Counted from the stretch's first letter, positions 42,805 to 51,349 are shown. The stretch is DNA of 64,000 bases from an uncultured Treponema sp. (GCF_934725225.1 NZ_CAKVAM010000001.1:310001-374000), one strand, 5' to 3'. The notes: generated from the sequence alone by a model not told the origin. Program-made: numbers and translations.

Positions 42805-44571
42805 TTAGTTTTTGTAAGCATCGTTGTGAACGCCGCTAATGGCTCTTCCGCTCGGCTCGTCCATTTTGCTCCAGGCTTCGTCCCATTCGAGAGCTTTTGC
42901 TGTTGAACAGGCGACTCCGGCTTCATGCGGAACTGCAAGTGCTGCGCTTTCGCTTGGGAAGAGATTTGAGAAAATTTCCCTGTAGTAATATTCTTCCTTT
43001 GTAACAGGAGTATTTACCGGGAATCTTTTTGCTCTCTGGGCGAATTCTGCGTCCGAAACTTTTTGCGCTGTCATTTCCTTCAGTGTGTCAATCCAGCTGT
43101 AGCCTACACCGTCGCTGAACTGCTCTTTTTGTCTCCAGCAAATATCCGGCGGAAGAATGTCTTCAAATGCCTTGCGTACAATCCATTTTTCAATGCGCTG
43201 TTTTCCGTTCGGAAGTTTTATGTTCATTTTGTCAAGCGGATTCAGGCTCATTGCAATGTCGATAAAATCTTTGTCAAGGAAAGGAACGCGGCCTTCAACT
43301 CCCCAAGCTGCAAGAGATTTGTTTGCGCGCAGGCAGTCGTAAAGGTGCAGTTTGCTCATTTTGCGCACAAGCTCTTCGTGGAACTCGCGGGCATTCGGCG
43401 CTTTGTGGAAATACAAATATCCGCCAAAAAGCTCATCGCTTCCTTCGCCGGAAAGAACCATTTTTATTCCCATTGATTTTATGACGCGGGCAAGCAGATA
43501 CATTGGTGTTGAAGCGCGCACTGTTGTAATGTCGTAAGTTTCAATGTGGTAAATTACATCTTCAAGGGCATCCAGAGCTTCCTGAATTGTAAAGTGAACT
43601 TCGTGGTGAACAGTTCCTATAAAATCAGCGGCTTTTTTTGCTGCGATTAAATCCGGACTGCCTTCAAGTCCTACTGCAAAACTGTGAAGCTGCGGCCACC
43701 AGGCATCTTTTAAAGAGCCGGTTTCAATTCTTTTTTTTGCGAATTTTTGTGTGATTGCAGCAATTACAGTTGAGTCAAGTCCGCCTGAAAGCAAAACTCC
43801 ATAAGGAACATCGCTCATAAGCTGCTGTTTTACGGCTTTTTCAAGTCCGTCGCGAACATTCTGAATCACGTCTTCGTTTATGATTTCTCCTTTGTCATCT
43901 GTCGCGCGTTTTGCATTTTCTACTGCGCTGAATTTTTCCCAGTCGCGTTTGTACCAAAGTGTCGGCTTTTCGTCTTTTGAATAGAAATAATGTCCGTTTG
44001 GAAATTCTTCTATAGAAACCATGTTCTGTCCTTCAAGAGCCTTTAGTTCTGAAGCAACATAGTAACGCCCCTGCTTGTCCCAGGCCTGATAAAGCGGAAT
44101 AACGCCGATTTCGTCGCGGGCAATTAAATAAACGTCTTTTTCTGAATCATAAAGCGCGAATGCAAAAATTCCAGAAAGTTCTTCTATCATTTTGCAAAAG
44201 CCGTTTTCTTCTGCTCTGTATTTTTTGTAAAGCGGAATTATAACTTCGCAGTCGCTTTGTGTTTTAAAGCTGTATTTTCCTGCAAACTGCCTGCGGATTT
44301 CCTGATGATTGTAGATTTCACCGTTTGCCGCAAGAATGATTTTTCCGTCATCGCTAACAAGCGGCTGTTTTCCAGAAAGCGGATCTACAATAGAAAGACG
44401 CTCGTGGCTTAAAATCGCATTGTTTCCAGTGTAAACTCCGCTCCAGTCCGGTCCCCTATGACGAATTTTTTTAGACATATCCAGAACTTGGGAACGAAGC
44501 TGTTCTTTTAAGCCTTCATCAATCGGCTGCGAGCCGCTGTTTAAATCAAATGCGCCAACAAATCCACACAT
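42805..44571 (-). CDS. asnB: Asparagine synthase (glutamine-hydrolysing)
   Basis: 588 residues. ATG 44571 gives the mature catalytic Cys2 (MCGFVGAFD); AAGGGG stands upstream, and the extension to 44589 would bury the nucleophile. Glutaminase domain with RHRGPDWSG and SHERLSIVDP; synthetase domain with PP-loop SGGLDSTVIAAI and LSGEGSDELFGGY. It makes asparagine from aspartate, ATP and glutamine. The leader contains a terminator hairpin, suggesting attenuation. Confidence 0.95.
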   Translation of the reverse strand: MCGFVGAFDLNSGSQPIDEGLKEQLRSQVLDMSKKIRHRGPDWSGVYTGNNAILSHERLSIVDPLSGKQPLVSDDGKIILAANGEIYNHQEIRRQFAGKYSFKTQSDCEVIIPLYKKYRAEENGFCKMIEELSGIFAFALYDSEKDVYLIARDEIGVIPLYQAWDKQGRYYVASELKALEGQNMVSIEEFPNGHYFYSKDEKPTLWYKRDWEKFSAVENAKRATDDKGEIINEDVIQNVRDGLEKAVKQQLMSDVPYGVLLSGGLDSTVIAAITQKFAKKRIETGSLKDAWWPQLHSFAVGLEGSPDLIAAKKAADFIGTVHHEVHFTIQEALDALEDVIYHIETYDITTVRASTPMYLLARVIKSMGIKMVLSGEGSDELFGGYLYFHKAPNAREFHEELVRKMSKLHLYDCLRANKSLAAWGVEGRVPFLDKDFIDIAMSLNPLDKMNIKLPNGKQRIEKWIVRKAFEDILPPDICWRQKEQFSDGVGYSWIDTLKEMTAQKVSDAEFAQRAKRFPVNTPVTKEEYYYREIFSNLFPSESAALAVPHEAGVACSTAKALEWDEAWSKMDEPSGRAISGVHNDAYKN

Positions 44572-44598
44572 AAATAACCCCTTTTTCAATTAATTGGC

Positions 44599-44651
44599 AA
44601 AAAAAAAGACGCCTGTTCTGAGGGCATAGAAATACCCAAAAAACAGACGCC
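44599..44651 (-). terminator. Terminator hairpin in the asnB leader (candidate attenuator)
   Basis: Minus strand: ten-base-pair stem (44642-44651 with 44608-44617, two G-T pairs), an inner GGGTA/TGCCC helix, then nine T (44607-44599). It lies after the asnB promoter and before the gene, so RNA polymerase must read through to express asnB. Confidence 0.75.
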
Positions 44652-44664
44652 ATTGTCTAAAAAC

Positions 44665-44693
44665 AATATATTGATTTTTTAAATTTATGTCAA
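44665..44693 (-). promoter_or_regulatory. asnB promoter
   Basis: Minus strand TTGACA (44688-44693), 17-bp spacer, TATATT (44665-44670). The predicted start (~44658) leaves only about seven bases before the leader hairpin. Confidence 0.85.
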
Positions 44694-44746
44694 TTCTTAG
44701 ATTGAAAATTGAAATTCCTTTTGCTTTCCATTATTCTGTTTTTGAC

Positions 44747-44831
44747 AAAAAAATAACGGGCTGCCCTAAGGAGGAGAAAGACAGTCCGTTTATGAAGCGT
44801 GTTGACTTCATTTTGTCGTTTATTTACTGCT
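44747..44831 (-). ncRNA. Candidate small RNA with an anti-Shine-Dalgarno loop
   Basis: About 85 nt on the minus strand: own promoter, a 6-bp hairpin ATGAAG/CTTCAT (44792-44811), then a terminator stem (AACGGACTGTC, 44780-44790, with 44755-44766) and seven T. The 13-base terminator loop and its edge read TTTCTCCTCCTTAG, which contains CCTCCTTA, the same as the 3' end of 16S rRNA. No reading frame. The next gene, asnB, has its own promoter. Confidence 0.6.
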
Positions 44832-44837
44832 GGTTAT

Positions 44838-44866
44838 AATTTACATGAAAACTGTAATGCAGTCAA
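44838..44866 (-). promoter_or_regulatory. Promoter of the candidate small RNA
   Basis: Minus strand TTGACT (44861-44866), 17-bp spacer, TAAATT (44838-44843). Confidence 0.6.
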
Positions 44867-44932
44867 TGGTTTTGAAGAATTTTTTAGAAGTTTTTTATAA
44901 ATAATGCGGTATTTCGCAAGGAGTAACATTTT

Positions 44933-45637
44933 ATGTCAAAAAAGGTCGGAATAATCGGCGCAATGAGCGTTGAACTGGAGCTTTTAAAGTCAAAACTGGA
45001 AGAAAATCCGGCGGTAACCAAGGCTGTCAGAATGACATTCACTGAAGGAAAAATAAACGGAATTTCTGTAGTTCTGGTTCAGTCTGGGGTTGGAAAAGTG
45101 AACGCGGCTTTGTGCGCCCAACGGCTGATTCTTCAATTTGGATGCACGCATATAATCAACACTGGAATTGCCGGCGCAATGGCTTCTGGGCTTAAAGTTT
45201 TAGACTTTGTTGCTTCCACGGATGCGGTTTATCACGATATGGATGCAACTGGATTCGGCTACAAAAAAACTGAAATTCCGCAGATGAAGTGCAGTGATTT
45301 TCCGGCGGACAGCAAAATGCTTGAAGCGGCTCGTTCTGCATTTAAAGAATTTCCTGCGGAACATAAGCTTGTGTTCGGGCGGATTGCCACAGGCGATCAG
45401 TTTATAAGCGACAAAGAAAAAAAATCCGCAATTCAGGAAACTTGTTCTCCGGCTTGTGTTGAAATGGAAGGAGCTGCCGTTGCCCATGCTTGCTGGATAA
45501 ATGAAATTCCGTTTGTGATTATCCGTTGCATGAGCGACATGGCGGACGATGACGGAGAATCAACTTACAGCTTTAACGAAAACGAAGCGGCTTCATTGAG
45601 CGGCTCGCTTGTTTTGTCCATGCTTGGCAGATTTTAA
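44933..45637 (+). CDS. mtn: 5'-methylthioadenosine/S-adenosylhomocysteine nucleosidase
   Basis: 234 residues. GIIGAMSVEL holds the catalytic Glu12; family motifs QSGVGKVNAA, NTGIAGA, VEMEGAAVAH and the catalytic Asp in CMSDMADDD follow. It hydrolyses methylthioadenosine and S-adenosylhomocysteine. AAGGAG precedes the ATG. Divergent from the small RNA and asnB. Confidence 0.95.
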   Translation: MSKKVGIIGAMSVELELLKSKLEENPAVTKAVRMTFTEGKINGISVVLVQSGVGKVNAALCAQRLILQFGCTHIINTGIAGAMASGLKVLDFVASTDAVYHDMDATGFGYKKTEIPQMKCSDFPADSKMLEAARSAFKEFPAEHKLVFGRIATGDQFISDKEKKSAIQETCSPACVEMEGAAVAHACWINEIPFVIIRCMSDMADDDGESTYSFNENEAASLSGSLVLSMLGRF

Positions 45638-45734
45638 CTGCATTTAATTCTTTTTCTTGCATTATATTGCTAAATCTTCCCATTTGTTGTAAAAATAAAA
45701 CTTCAGCAATTTACAATAAATGGAGATGTTTTAA

Positions 45735-46949
45735 ATGAAAAAATCATTTTTTGCCGTTGCGCTTTTTGCTATTTTCGCAGGTTTTCTTAACGCCGAACAT
45801 AAAATCACGAAGTTTGAAATTCAAGGCTTAAAGCGCACAAAAGAATTTGCAGCCCAGCGCGACTTAAAAAAATTCATTGGAAAAGAAGCTTCTGCGGAAA
45901 CTTTGCACAGCATAGAAAATTCGCTTCAGGCGGACAATCTTTTTACAAACATTTCAATTGAATGCGAGCCTATAACCGAAAATGAAACTTGCGTGAAAAT
46001 TTCACTTGAAGAAAAAATGTCCATTTTGCCGCTTCCGATTGTTGCCGTTAACGACGGAATTTTTTCTGCGGGCGCGTTTCTTATTGATTCAAATGCGATG
46101 GGCTTGAAGGATTTTTTTATTCTAGGCGGAATTTTTTCGCGCGACAACATTTCTGGAATGGCATTTTTTTCACGTCCGCCAAAAGGCTCGGCTTTGGGAT
46201 TTTCAATTTACACAGGAATTTCAAAATCAGACACGGAGCTTGTTACAACAAAAGATGATTCAGTTTACGATTTTGGCTCTCTTTCTTTCCGCGGAAGCCT
46301 CGGCATTTCCAAAAAATTCTTTGACTGTTTTTCTGCGGAACTAAGCACAGGGTTTGGAATTGTAAAAATTGACGACTCGGACGAAATTAAAGGCGAGATT
46401 GAATCTGAAAAAGTATGGGAATCTTCTGCCGCAATAGATTTTAAATCTGCTGACTGGAACGGCATTTTTATGTCTGAAAAATCCGCAGCCGCAAAAGCTT
46501 TTGTTGACGTTACGCCTTGCAGGGATGTTTTTAACGGATTTGAGCTTAAAATAAAAATTCAGCAGCCGATTCTTGACAAGCTTAGGATTGTACAGTCCGC
46601 ATCTTGTTTTTACGAATTTGATGCTCCGATTGCTTTTTACACTGGCGGACGTTCAGCTTCTGTGAGCCTTTTTCCTAGCGAATTTTCTTCTGATTCAATG
46701 GCGGGACTTTCTCTTGGGCTTGAATATGCCGCGCTCAAGACAAAAATAGGCCTTTTTTCTGTTTATGCGGTTTACCAGACGGCGCGCGCAAAAGACTTTG
46801 ACAAAACTTGGGTTTTTAATCAGGGAACTGGCGGCGGAATGAAAATGTACCTTTCAAAAGTTGCGTTTCCGGCTTGTTCAGTCGAAGTAATTTACAATAT
46901 TACAGAAAAAGAATTCAGAACAGGCTTTTCTATAGGAATGTCGATGTAA
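45735..46949 (+). CDS. Short Omp85-like outer-membrane protein (one POTRA plus barrel)
   Basis: 404 residues; BamA proteins are twice that size. Signal peptide (MKKSFFAVALFAIFAGFLNA), one POTRA-like domain (~20-95: ITKFEIQGLKRTKEF, LQADNLFTNISIECEPI), then a ~300-residue beta barrel. A role in outer-membrane protein insertion or secretion is inferred only from the fold. GGAG precedes the ATG. It stands alone between the nucleosidase gene and the repeat/RNA region. Confidence 0.7.
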   Translation: MKKSFFAVALFAIFAGFLNAEHKITKFEIQGLKRTKEFAAQRDLKKFIGKEASAETLHSIENSLQADNLFTNISIECEPITENETCVKISLEEKMSILPLPIVAVNDGIFSAGAFLIDSNAMGLKDFFILGGIFSRDNISGMAFFSRPPKGSALGFSIYTGISKSDTELVTTKDDSVYDFGSLSFRGSLGISKKFFDCFSAELSTGFGIVKIDDSDEIKGEIESEKVWESSAAIDFKSADWNGIFMSEKSAAAKAFVDVTPCRDVFNGFELKIKIQQPILDKLRIVQSASCFYEFDAPIAFYTGGRSASVSLFPSEFSSDSMAGLSLGLEYAALKTKIGLFSVYAVYQTARAKDFDKTWVFNQGTGGGMKMYLSKVAFPACSVEVIYNITEKEFRTGFSIGMSM

Positions 46950-47032
46950 GTTTTTTACTGAAAATATATTTAGACTGAATGCCGAATTTTTTATTTTACT
47001 GCTAGGTTCAGTTTCGAGTTTTAAATTTTAGT

Positions 47033-47085
47033 GTCATTATCGGGCTTGACCCTGCGATGTTTCTGAAAGAAACTCGGTTGATAAT
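47033..47085. repeat. 53-bp dispersed repeat, inverted relative to 53175-53227
   Basis: Identical over all 53 bases to the reverse complement of 53175-53227. It starts GTCATTATCGGGCTTGACC, so it includes one half of the GTCATT hairpin family. It lies between convergent genes. Confidence 0.9.
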
Positions 47086-47138
47086 CCGCTGGCATCAAGC
47101 CCGGCAATGACATATAACCACATAAAACATGTGTGTTT

Positions 47139-47222
47139 AAATGAACAGAACCCCGGTTGCCCGGGGTTCTGCCGTTCACTTTCGTGAACTAAAGGAGAGA
47201 GTTTTATCAGCTTTATAAGCTG
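47139..47222 (-). ncRNA. Second candidate small RNA with an anti-Shine-Dalgarno segment
   Basis: About 84 nt on the minus strand behind a near-consensus promoter: hairpin ATCAGC.../GCTGAT at the 5' end (47206-47224), a free CTCTCTCCTTTAG segment, hairpin GTTCAC/GTGAAC (47174-47189), then a perfect 11-bp stem (47161-47171 with 47146-47156) and a weak T-rich end. CTCCTTT is complementary to AAAGGAG ribosome sites. No reading frame. It lies downstream of hsp20 but has its own promoter. Confidence 0.6.
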
Positions 47223-47227
47223 ATTAA

Positions 47228-47256
47228 AATATACATCATTCCATTTTCTTTGTCAA
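47228..47256 (-). promoter_or_regulatory. Promoter of the second candidate small RNA
   Basis: Minus strand TTGACA (47251-47256), 17-bp spacer, TATATT (47228-47233). The predicted start coincides with the first hairpin. Confidence 0.75.
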
Positions 47257-47285
47257 CAGTTTTTAAAAAAATTTTTTAATTTTTT

Positions 47286-47714
47286 TTACTCGCTTTTGAT
47301 GGCAATTTTCTTTTCTGTGGAATCTTCCTTGCGTCCGATTTCAATAGAAAGAATGCCGTTTTTGAATGTTGCGTTCACTTTGTTGGCATCAATGTCTTTT
47401 GGCAAAGTAAATGAACGCTTGAACTGGCTGTGCCTTGTTGTGCGTTCGCGCAGAATGTAGTAAACATCGTCAACTTTTTCTTTCTTTTCGCCTGAATCAG
47501 ACTTTGCGTTTTCAACAGAAGAAATTGTAAGAACATCGTTTTTAAGCGTTATGTCTACATCTTTTTCAGTTTTTCCAGGCAAATCCATAGAAAGCACATA
47601 GCTGTCTTTTTTCTGCACAACGTCTACTTTCGGGGCAAAAGCTGCTTCGCGGTAGCTTGGCAATGCAAATCCGTCATTTCCAAAAAGTGAATCTAAAAGT
47701 GAAAGTTCGTTCAT
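47286..47714 (-). CDS. Hsp20 / alpha-crystallin family small heat-shock protein
   Basis: 142 residues. Alpha-crystallin domain ~30-125 (VDVVQKKDSYVLSMDLPGKTEKDVDI in outline), the GILSIEI tripeptide motif near the end and a short charged tail. It is an ATP-independent holdase. GAGGAG precedes the ATG. Upstream there is a -24/-12 (sigma-54-type) element instead of a clear sigma-70 or CIRCE element. Confidence 0.93.
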   Translation of the reverse strand: MNELSLLDSLFGNDGFALPSYREAAFAPKVDVVQKKDSYVLSMDLPGKTEKDVDITLKNDVLTISSVENAKSDSGEKKEKVDDVYYILRERTTRHSQFKRSFTLPKDIDANKVNATFKNGILSIEIGRKEDSTEKKIAIKSE

Positions 47715-47789
47715 ATAAATCTCCTCGCTGGTTTTACAGCATTATTTTAATTTTTTTCGTACTGCCTTTCAGCCGTACACTAGATATGT

Positions 47790-47806
47790 AGCAGAATGCG
47801 TGCCAA
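47790..47806 (-). promoter_or_regulatory. Candidate sigma-54 (-24/-12) promoter of hsp20
   Basis: Minus strand TTGGCACG, four bases, CTGCT: the GG and GC pairs are ten bases apart, as required for RpoN promoters. The transcript start would be near 47779, about 65 bases before hsp20. Confidence 0.55.
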
Positions 47807-47839
47807 GTAAGGAAAGTCAGTAATTTTCTGTAGAAATGC

Positions 47840-48095
47840 CTTTTTTGTTTGTTTTTGGCTGATTATCTGCGTTTTGTTTTATATTTGATTGAAAATTTGT
47901 GCTATGACCGCTGAATTTTCCCTTTTATTTGAATTTTTTTGACGCAGAAAATAAAATCATTTTGGTGAAATCTGGGAAATTTTGGCTCAAATTAGGGATG
48001 TGAAATTTCCGCGCGGATTGGAAAAAACTGGCGGATTTTTTTTGTGTTTGGTTGAATATCGAGTTTTGATAAAATATTTTACCAAACTGCTATTC
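47840..48095. other. Intergenic stretch with no recognisable feature
   Basis: AT-rich, short T runs, no reading frame with a ribosome site, no clear hairpin or promoter pair. It separates the hsp20 promoter from the repeats upstream of ppdK. Confidence 0.5.
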
Positions 48096-48105
48096 CGGTG
48101 CTAAC

Positions 48106-48186
48106 AAATTTGTCATTGCCGTGCTTGACACGGCAATCTACTGTAAAAATTTGATAGATTATCGGGTCAAGCCCGATAATGACAGT
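48106..48186. repeat. Two dispersed GTCATT-type palindromes
   Basis: ATTGCCGT...ACGGCAAT (48115-48137) and ATTATCGGG...CCCGATAAT (48158-48180), both with a TTGA- or TCAA-type loop and a GTCATT or AATGAC flank. Confidence 0.85.
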
Positions 48187-48295
48187 AAATTTTAAAATTC
48201 GAAATTGAACATATTTAATAAATTGCATTTCTTGTATTTCTTTTGAAAAAATTCAAATTTTAATTTGCAATTCTTGCTGATATTAAAAACATTTG

Positions 48296-48324
48296 TTGAC
48301 GATACAAGAAATTACCATTATAAT
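48296..48324 (+). promoter_or_regulatory. ppdK promoter
   Basis: TTGACG (48296-48301), 17-bp spacer, TATAAT (48319-48324), 30 bases before the ATG. Confidence 0.88.
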
Positions 48325-48353
48325 TTTCTTCACATATATATATGGAGGACATA

Positions 48354-51242
48354 ATGGCTAAGACCAAATATGTTTATTACTTTGGTGATGGCGACGCAGA
48401 AGGCGATGAATCAATGCGTCCAATCCTCGGTGGAAAAGGTGCAAACCTTGCTCAGATGGCAAAGAAACCTTTGAGCCTTCCTGTTCCATCTGGATTCACA
48501 ATTTCAATTGATGTTTGTCAGGAATACTACAAATTAGGCAAAAAGTATCCGGCAGGACTTGATGCAGAAGTTGCTAAGTATCTTGCAAAGCTTGAAAAGT
48601 CAATGGGCAAAAAGCTCGGCGATGCAAAAGATCCTCTTCTTGTTTCAGTTCGCTCAGGCGCTGCAGAATCTATGCCTGGTATGATGGACACAATCCTCAA
48701 CCTCGGTCTTAATGACAATTCAGTTCTTGGTCTTGCAAACAAAACACAGAACCCGCGCTTCGCATGGGATGCATACCGCCGCTTTATTCAGATGTACGGC
48801 AACGTTGCAATGGGTGTAGATCACGACAAGTTCGAAGAAATCATCGACGAAGTTAAGTCTCACCGTGGAATTACACAGGATACAGATCTTACTACAGAAG
48901 AACTTCAGGAAATTGTTTCTAAGTACAAGGCAATGTACAAGAAAGAAAAGGGCGAAGACTTCCCGCAGGATCCACACAAACAGATGTGGGGAGCAATCGG
49001 AGCTGTATTTGGTTCTTGGATGAATCCTCGTGCTATCACATACCGCAAGCTCAACAACATTGATGAAAGAGTTATCAAAGGCACAGCCGTAACTGTTATG
49101 GCAATGGTATTCGGAAACATGGGCGACACATCAGGAACTGGTGTTTGCTTCAGCCGTGATCCTTCTACTGGTGTTAACGAATTCATGGGTGAATACCTTA
49201 TGAACGCTCAGGGTGAAGACGTTGTTGCTGGAATCCGCACACCTCAGCACCTTTCTCAGCTTGCTGAAACAAATCCAAAGATTTACGATCAGCTTTGCAA
49301 AATCCGCGCTCGCCTTGAAAAGCACTATCACGATATGCAGGATATGGAGTTCACAGTTCAGGAAGGAACTCTCTATATGCTCCAGTGCCGCAACGGAAAA
49401 CGCACAGGACCTGCAGCTGTTAAGATGGCAGTTGACATGGTTGCAGAAAAACTCATCACAAAAGAGCAGGCTCTTCTCCGCGTAAAGCCAGATCAGCTTG
49501 ACCAGCTTCTTCATCCGCAGTTCGAACCAAAAGCACTTAAAGCTGCTGCACCAATCGCAGAAGCCCTTAATGCATCTCCTGGAGCTGGAGCCGGACAGAT
49601 TGTATTCACAGCAGACGAAGCTGTTGAATGGAACAAGGCTGGAAAGAAAGTAATGCTCGTTCGCAAAGAGACATCTCCTGATGACATTGCAGGTATGTAC
49701 GTTGCAGAAGGAATCTTGACATCTACAGGCGGACGCACTTCACACGCTGCTGTTGTTGCACGTGGCATGGGAACTCCTTGTGTTTGCGGTTGCGCGGCAG
49801 TTGTATTCGTAGACAAAGAAACAGTAAAGATTGGCGACAAGACTTTCAAGAAGGGCGACAATATTTCTATTGACGGTTCAACTGGTAAAGTTTACGCAGG
49901 TCTTATTCCTGTAGAAGAAGCAAAAGTTTCTGGCGACCTTGAAACATTCCTTGGCTGGGCTGATGAAATCCGCGCAAAGTCTGTACGCAAAACAGCTTCT
50001 GGAAAGACTGTAAAAGGATTCGATGTTCTTGCAAACGCAGAGCAGAACGAAGCTCCACAGGCATTCAAGTTTGGTGCAAACGGTATTGGTCTTTGCCGCA
50101 CAGAGCATATGTTCTTTGAAGAGCCAAAACTTTCTTCATTCCAGAAAATGATTATTTCTGAAAACACAGAAGCTCGCAAAGAAAACCTTGCAAAGATTCT
50201 TCCGCTTCAGGAAAAAGATTTCTACGGAATCATCAAGACAATGGGCGGACGCGCTGTAACAATCCGTCTTCTTGACCCGCCTCTTAACGAGTTCATTCAG
50301 GCTGCTACAGATGTTGAAGCTCAGGCGCTTGCTTCTAAGCTCGGAGTTTCTGTTGCAACAATCAAGGCAAAGTTCGCTGACCTCAACGAACACAACCCTA
50401 TGCTTGGACACCGCGGATGCCGTCTTGCAATCACATATCCTGAAATCTACGAAATGCAGGTTGAAGCAATCGCTTTGGCAACTGCACACGCAGAAAAGGA
50501 TGGAATTGCACATGATGTTCGCATTATGATTCCTAACGTAACTTCTGTAAACGAACTCAAGCAGATTCGCGCACAGGCAGAAGCTGTAATTGCAAAAGTA
50601 AACGAAGCAAAGGGAACAAACCTCAAGTTCCAGATTGGTTCTATGATTGAATTCCCACGCGCAGCTTGCACAGCAGACCAGATTGCACAGTACGCTGACT
50701 TCTTCTCATTCGGTACAAACGACCTTACACAGACAACATTCGGCTTTAGCCGCGATGACTATGGCAAGTTCATTGATTCTTACCTTGACCAGAAGATTCT
50801 CGAAAAAGATCCATTCAAGACTCTTGATCCAGACGGACCAGGCGCTCTTATGGAAATTGCAGAAGCTAAGGGACGCTCAGTAAAATCCGACCTTCACCTT
50901 GGAATCTGTGGAGAACATGGTGGAGACCCAGATTCAATCGCTCTTTGCTACAAACTTGGTCTTAACTACGTTTCTTGCTCACCATTCCGTGTACCAGCTG
51001 CACGTCTTGCTGGAGCACAGGCTGTTATTAAAGCTGCTGCCGCTGCAAAAGCTGCAAAGGCACCAGCAAAAAAGCCAGCAACTGCAAAGAAAGCTGTAGC
51101 AGAAAAAAAGACTTCAACAGCAAAGAAGCCGGCTGCAAAAGCACCAGCAAAGAAAGCTCCTGCTAAAAAAACAGTGGCAAAGAAGCCGGCTGCAAAAGCA
51201 CCAGCAAAAAAAGCTCCTGCTAAAAAAACAACAAAGAAATAA
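48354..51242 (+). CDS. ppdK: Pyruvate phosphate dikinase with a histone-H1-like Lys/Ala/Pro tail
   Basis: 962 residues; typical enzymes have about 880-890. N-terminal nucleotide-binding domain (LGGKGANLAQM, VSVRSGAAESMPGMMDT), phosphohistidine loop (LTSTGGRTSHAAVVARGMGTPCV in outline) and C-terminal PEP/pyruvate barrel (GLCRTEHMFF, LGHRGCRLAI, GTNDLTQ, CGEHGGD). It interconverts PEP and pyruvate with ATP/Pi. The last ~69 residues are almost only Lys, Ala and Pro, in two 19-residue repeats. ATG 48354 follows GGAGG; codon use (CTC, CGC, frequent C-ending) suggests high expression. Confidence 0.96.
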   Translation: MAKTKYVYYFGDGDAEGDESMRPILGGKGANLAQMAKKPLSLPVPSGFTISIDVCQEYYKLGKKYPAGLDAEVAKYLAKLEKSMGKKLGDAKDPLLVSVRSGAAESMPGMMDTILNLGLNDNSVLGLANKTQNPRFAWDAYRRFIQMYGNVAMGVDHDKFEEIIDEVKSHRGITQDTDLTTEELQEIVSKYKAMYKKEKGEDFPQDPHKQMWGAIGAVFGSWMNPRAITYRKLNNIDERVIKGTAVTVMAMVFGNMGDTSGTGVCFSRDPSTGVNEFMGEYLMNAQGEDVVAGIRTPQHLSQLAETNPKIYDQLCKIRARLEKHYHDMQDMEFTVQEGTLYMLQCRNGKRTGPAAVKMAVDMVAEKLITKEQALLRVKPDQLDQLLHPQFEPKALKAAAPIAEALNASPGAGAGQIVFTADEAVEWNKAGKKVMLVRKETSPDDIAGMYVAEGILTSTGGRTSHAAVVARGMGTPCVCGCAAVVFVDKETVKIGDKTFKKGDNISIDGSTGKVYAGLIPVEEAKVSGDLETFLGWADEIRAKSVRKTASGKTVKGFDVLANAEQNEAPQAFKFGANGIGLCRTEHMFFEEPKLSSFQKMIISENTEARKENLAKILPLQEKDFYGIIKTMGGRAVTIRLLDPPLNEFIQAATDVEAQALASKLGVSVATIKAKFADLNEHNPMLGHRGCRLAITYPEIYEMQVEAIALATAHAEKDGIAHDVRIMIPNVTSVNELKQIRAQAEAVIAKVNEAKGTNLKFQIGSMIEFPRAACTADQIAQYADFFSFGTNDLTQTTFGFSRDDYGKFIDSYLDQKILEKDPFKTLDPDGPGALMEIAEAKGRSVKSDLHLGICGEHGGDPDSIALCYKLGLNYVSCSPFRVPAARLAGAQAVIKAAAAAKAAKAPAKKPATAKKAVAEKKTSTAKKPAAKAPAKKAPAKKTVAKKPAAKAPAKKAPAKKTTKK
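51122..51235 (+). repeat. 57-bp tandem repeat encoding the PPDK tail
   Basis: Units 51122-51178 and 51179-51235, nearly identical, each coding for a 19-residue KKPAAKAPAKKAPAKK-type block. Confidence 0.9.
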
Positions 51243-51275
51243 TTTTCATTGATGTTTAGCGGCTAAATGCTAACT

Positions 51276-51305
51276 TCCCCTCTAGGAAACTGGAGGGGAT
51301 TTTTT
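51276..51305 (+). terminator. ppdK terminator
   Basis: Stem TCCCCTC-T-AG / CT-G-GAGGGGA with GAAA loop (51276-51299), followed by six T. Confidence 0.93.
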
Positions 51306-51349
51306 ATGCCCTTAACATAATTCTTCTTTTTTACTAAAATCAAACATAT

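Noticed and set aside
44571..44656. Leader peptide from ATG at the asnB terminator stem
   Set aside because: The frame has one Asn codon, no ribosome site, and runs out of frame into asnB.
50136..50513. 125-codon minus-strand frame within ppdK
   Set aside because: Mirror frame of a strongly biased coding region; low-complexity Ser/Cys/Phe content and no start signals.
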